The position numbers and the translations under genes are program-made. A model generated the notes under the pieces. That model did no database searches, was not told where the DNA came from, and saw only the letters and a list, made by a program, of their open reading frames with translations. From a bacterium (lineage in GTDB: Bacteria; Babelota; Babeliae; Babelales; Vermiphilaceae): a DNA stretch of 6,680 bases. Of this stretch, positions 5,909 through 6,680 are shown in pieces (within the stretch, counting starts at the first letter, position 1; each line of letters opens with the position of its first letter). The stretch lies in NCBI GenBank assembly GCA_021827875.1, contig JAKAUA010000075.1, positions 1 through 6,680 of the forward strand. Reading direction: 5' to 3'.

Positions 5909-6475
5909 CTACCAAGCGATGAGTTCTTGCGCTTTATAATATATATCTTTCAAATACTCATGCTCAGGAATCACATCGATTGATTGCCACCTATATTCGA
6001 CATGGTTATGGTCTAGCGCAACAATATCGTCAGAGCATAAAGCAAAAACAGCTATGTTTACCGTGTGCGTTTGACAATCCCACGCACTGTCAGGATAAAT
6101 GGTATTATAGACATCAATAATCTGCATCGGCACTATTTCTAATCCAGCTTCTTCGTAACATTTTCTCTTTGCGCATTCAAAAAATGATTCACCTTTGTGC
6201 ATTCTTCCCCCGGGGAAAAAATAAATGCCTTTAGCGGGGGGCACATTACGCAATACAAGGAAATAACATCGTGTTATCGGGTTATAAACAAAGATATCAA
6301 CACAACAAATAGGTAAAGCTTGTACGCATTGTGCATACAAAGATCTGTCAAGAAGGGCTGTATGCACAAGCTCAATTTCTTGCGTGTCGAAAAATATCAT
6401 ATGATTTTGCTTCATATCAAAACAGTCATCAGCATATGCATACAAAGCAAAAAACAGAAATAGCAACTGCAGCAT
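5909..6475 (-). CDS. gmm: GDP-mannose mannosyl hydrolase-like Nudix protein with signal peptide
   Basis: The 188-aa product has a Nudix domain resembling GDP-mannose mannosyl hydrolase (Gmm), which cleaves GDP-mannose (or related GDP-hexoses) to sugar plus GDP. PAKGIYFFPGGR (80-91) matches the Gmm PAxGYWFVPGGR region. The Nudix box spans 90-112 (G90, E96, R104, E108, E109, G111), but the Glu that normally follows Arg is Lys105; Gmm enzymes also lose this Glu. QTHTVNIAVF (135-144) places His137 at the position of the Gmm catalytic His. The leader MLQLLFLFFALYAYA has an ideal AYA cleavage site before DD. Nine cysteines are present in the predicted mature part. ATG 6475 is chosen because AGGAG is 5 nt upstream; GTG 6478 would leave only 2 nt. 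The neighbourhood with gmd and fcl mirrors colanic acid clusters. An ordinary Nudix enzyme of other specificity remains possible. Confidence 0.82.
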   Translation of the reverse strand: MLQLLFLFFALYAYADDCFDMKQNHMIFFDTQEIELVHTALLDRSLYAQCVQALPICCVDIFVYNPITRCYFLVLRNVPPAKGIYFFPGGRMHKGESFFECAKRKCYEEAGLEIVPMQIIDVYNTIYPDSAWDCQTHTVNIAVFALCSDDIVALDHNHVEYRWQSIDVIPEHEYLKDIYYKAQELIAW

Positions 6476-6480
6476 CACAT

Positions 6481-6485
6481 CTCCT
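6481..6485 (-). promoter_or_regulatory. Ribosome binding site that decides the Nudix gene start
   Basis: AGGAG on the minus strand is 5 nt before ATG 6475, 2 nt before GTG 6478, and directly before an ATG-TGA at 6480. Only ATG 6475 has workable spacing, so the protein begins MLQLL rather than MMLQLL. Confidence 0.75.
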
Positions 6486-6501
6486 AGAGCATAAAAAGCG
6501 A

Positions 6502-6529
6502 TTGTTAACTCGTTGCTTCACCTTAACAA
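6502..6529. repeat. Inverted repeat in the Nudix gene leader
   Basis: TTGTTAA (6502-6508) and TTAACAA (6523-6529) are perfect 7-bp inverted arms around a 14-nt centre. A 10-bp palindrome, TTTGATCAAA, lies next to it at 6532-6541. There is no T-tract suggesting a terminator in either direction. They could be protein-binding sites in the leader of the Nudix gene or remnants of the insertion-sequence end. Confidence 0.35.
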
Positions 6530-6547
6530 AATTTGATCAAACGAGCA

Positions 6548-6576
6548 ATTATATGTCTTGGTTCAATACATATGAG
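6548..6576 (-). promoter_or_regulatory. Possible weak promoter upstream of the Nudix gene
   Basis: A perfect -10 hexamer TATAAT lies at 6553-6548 on the minus strand, about 73 nt before ATG 6475. At a 17-nt spacing the -35 position reads CTCATA, a poor match. It lies between the transposase stop codon and the Nudix gene, so the insertion sequence end may contribute the upstream half. Perfect -10 hexamers are common in AT-rich DNA, hence the low confidence. Confidence 0.3.
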
Positions 6577-6582
6577 AAAAAT

Positions 6583-6680
6583 TCAGGCCTCCGATAGCGA
6601 AGTATAGTATTGCTGAGGAGTGAGGTATTGTAAAGCCTGGTGAGGGCGGTAAGTATTATATTTTTTAACATATCGCTTGA
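6583..6680 (-). mobile_element. C-terminal end of IS3/IS481-type DDE transposase (integrase core), 5' part outside window
   Basis: The reading frame enters from the right edge and ends at TGA 6585-6583. The 32 visible codons encode KRYVKKYNTYRPHQAL, then QYLTPQQYYTSLSEA. The pattern YNxYRPHxALxxLTPxxY is the hallmark C-terminus of the retroviral-type integrase core (rve_3) in IS3- and IS481-family transposases. The frame has no internal stop, so the gene may be intact beyond the window. It points in the same direction as the fucose operon and lies just upstream of it. The IS end should fall between here and the Nudix gene; a TGT at about 6554 is a candidate terminus, but the other end is not visible. 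Confidence 0.85.

Noticed and set aside
6331..6597. Plus-strand open frame of 88 codons
   Set aside because: It is antisense to the Nudix gene start and the transposase end, and has no motif or plausible initiation signal.
1..6680. tRNA, rRNA, riboswitch or CRISPR array
   Set aside because: Genes fill nearly the whole window. The gaps are under about 110 nt, and none shows cloverleaf, array or riboswitch structure.
1..6680. Giant virus or eukaryotic origin, suggested by GT6, Gmd and Fcl
   Set aside because: Strong Shine-Dalgarno sites, a sigma70-like promoter, operon spacing, a GTG start and an IS3/IS481-type transposase all point to a bacterium.

Overview
The window is one AT-rich bacterial operon, transcribed entirely from the minus strand (right to left as numbered). 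It encodes a GDP-L-fucose pathway and a set of glycosyltransferases. The Shine-Dalgarno sites are standard (AGGAG/AAGGA types), intergenic gaps are mostly 11-35 nt, and no introns or eukaryotic features are seen. The most striking property is that all seven genes with a visible start encode an N-terminal hydrophobic, signal-peptide-like segment. This includes three enzymes that are cytosolic in all familiar bacteria: GDP-mannose dehydratase, GDP-fucose synthase and the GDP-mannose Nudix hydrolase. Mass export of metabolic enzymes, combined with a histo-blood-group-like GT6 transferase, suggests a protist-associated or intracellular bacterium such as Candidatus Dependentiae (TM6). That placement is inference only; no taxonomic marker gene is present.

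Layout in transcription order. At the right edge (6583-6680) lies the C-terminal end of an IS3/IS481-type DDE transposase. A roughly 100-nt leader with small inverted repeats follows. Then come a GDP-mannose mannosyl hydrolase-like Nudix protein (5909-6475), a 94-nt gap with a near-consensus sigma70 promoter (TTGACA-17-TAGAAT), a GT-A-like glycosyltransferase of unassigned family (4918-5814), a GT10 fucosyltransferase (3773-4897), a GT2 glycosyltransferase (2939-3760, GTG start), GDP-L-fucose synthase fcl (1924-2916), GDP-mannose 4,6-dehydratase gmd (776-1912), and a GT6 (ABO/alpha-1,3-Gal(NAc)-transferase-like) gene that runs off the left edge (1-740).

How they fit together: Gmd and Fcl convert GDP-mannose to GDP-L-fucose. 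The GT10 enzyme would transfer fucose to an acceptor. The GT2, the unassigned GT and the GT6 enzyme would build or cap the same glycan. The Nudix enzyme, like gmm beside gmd-fcl in enterobacterial colanic acid clusters, would hydrolyse GDP-sugars. No GDP-mannose synthesis genes (manA/manB/manC), flippase, polymerase or transporter lie in the window. If the signal peptides are real, the whole fucosylation pathway would operate outside the bacterial cytoplasm and would need GDP-mannose and NADPH there, for example from a host cell. This is the most interesting hypothesis in the window.
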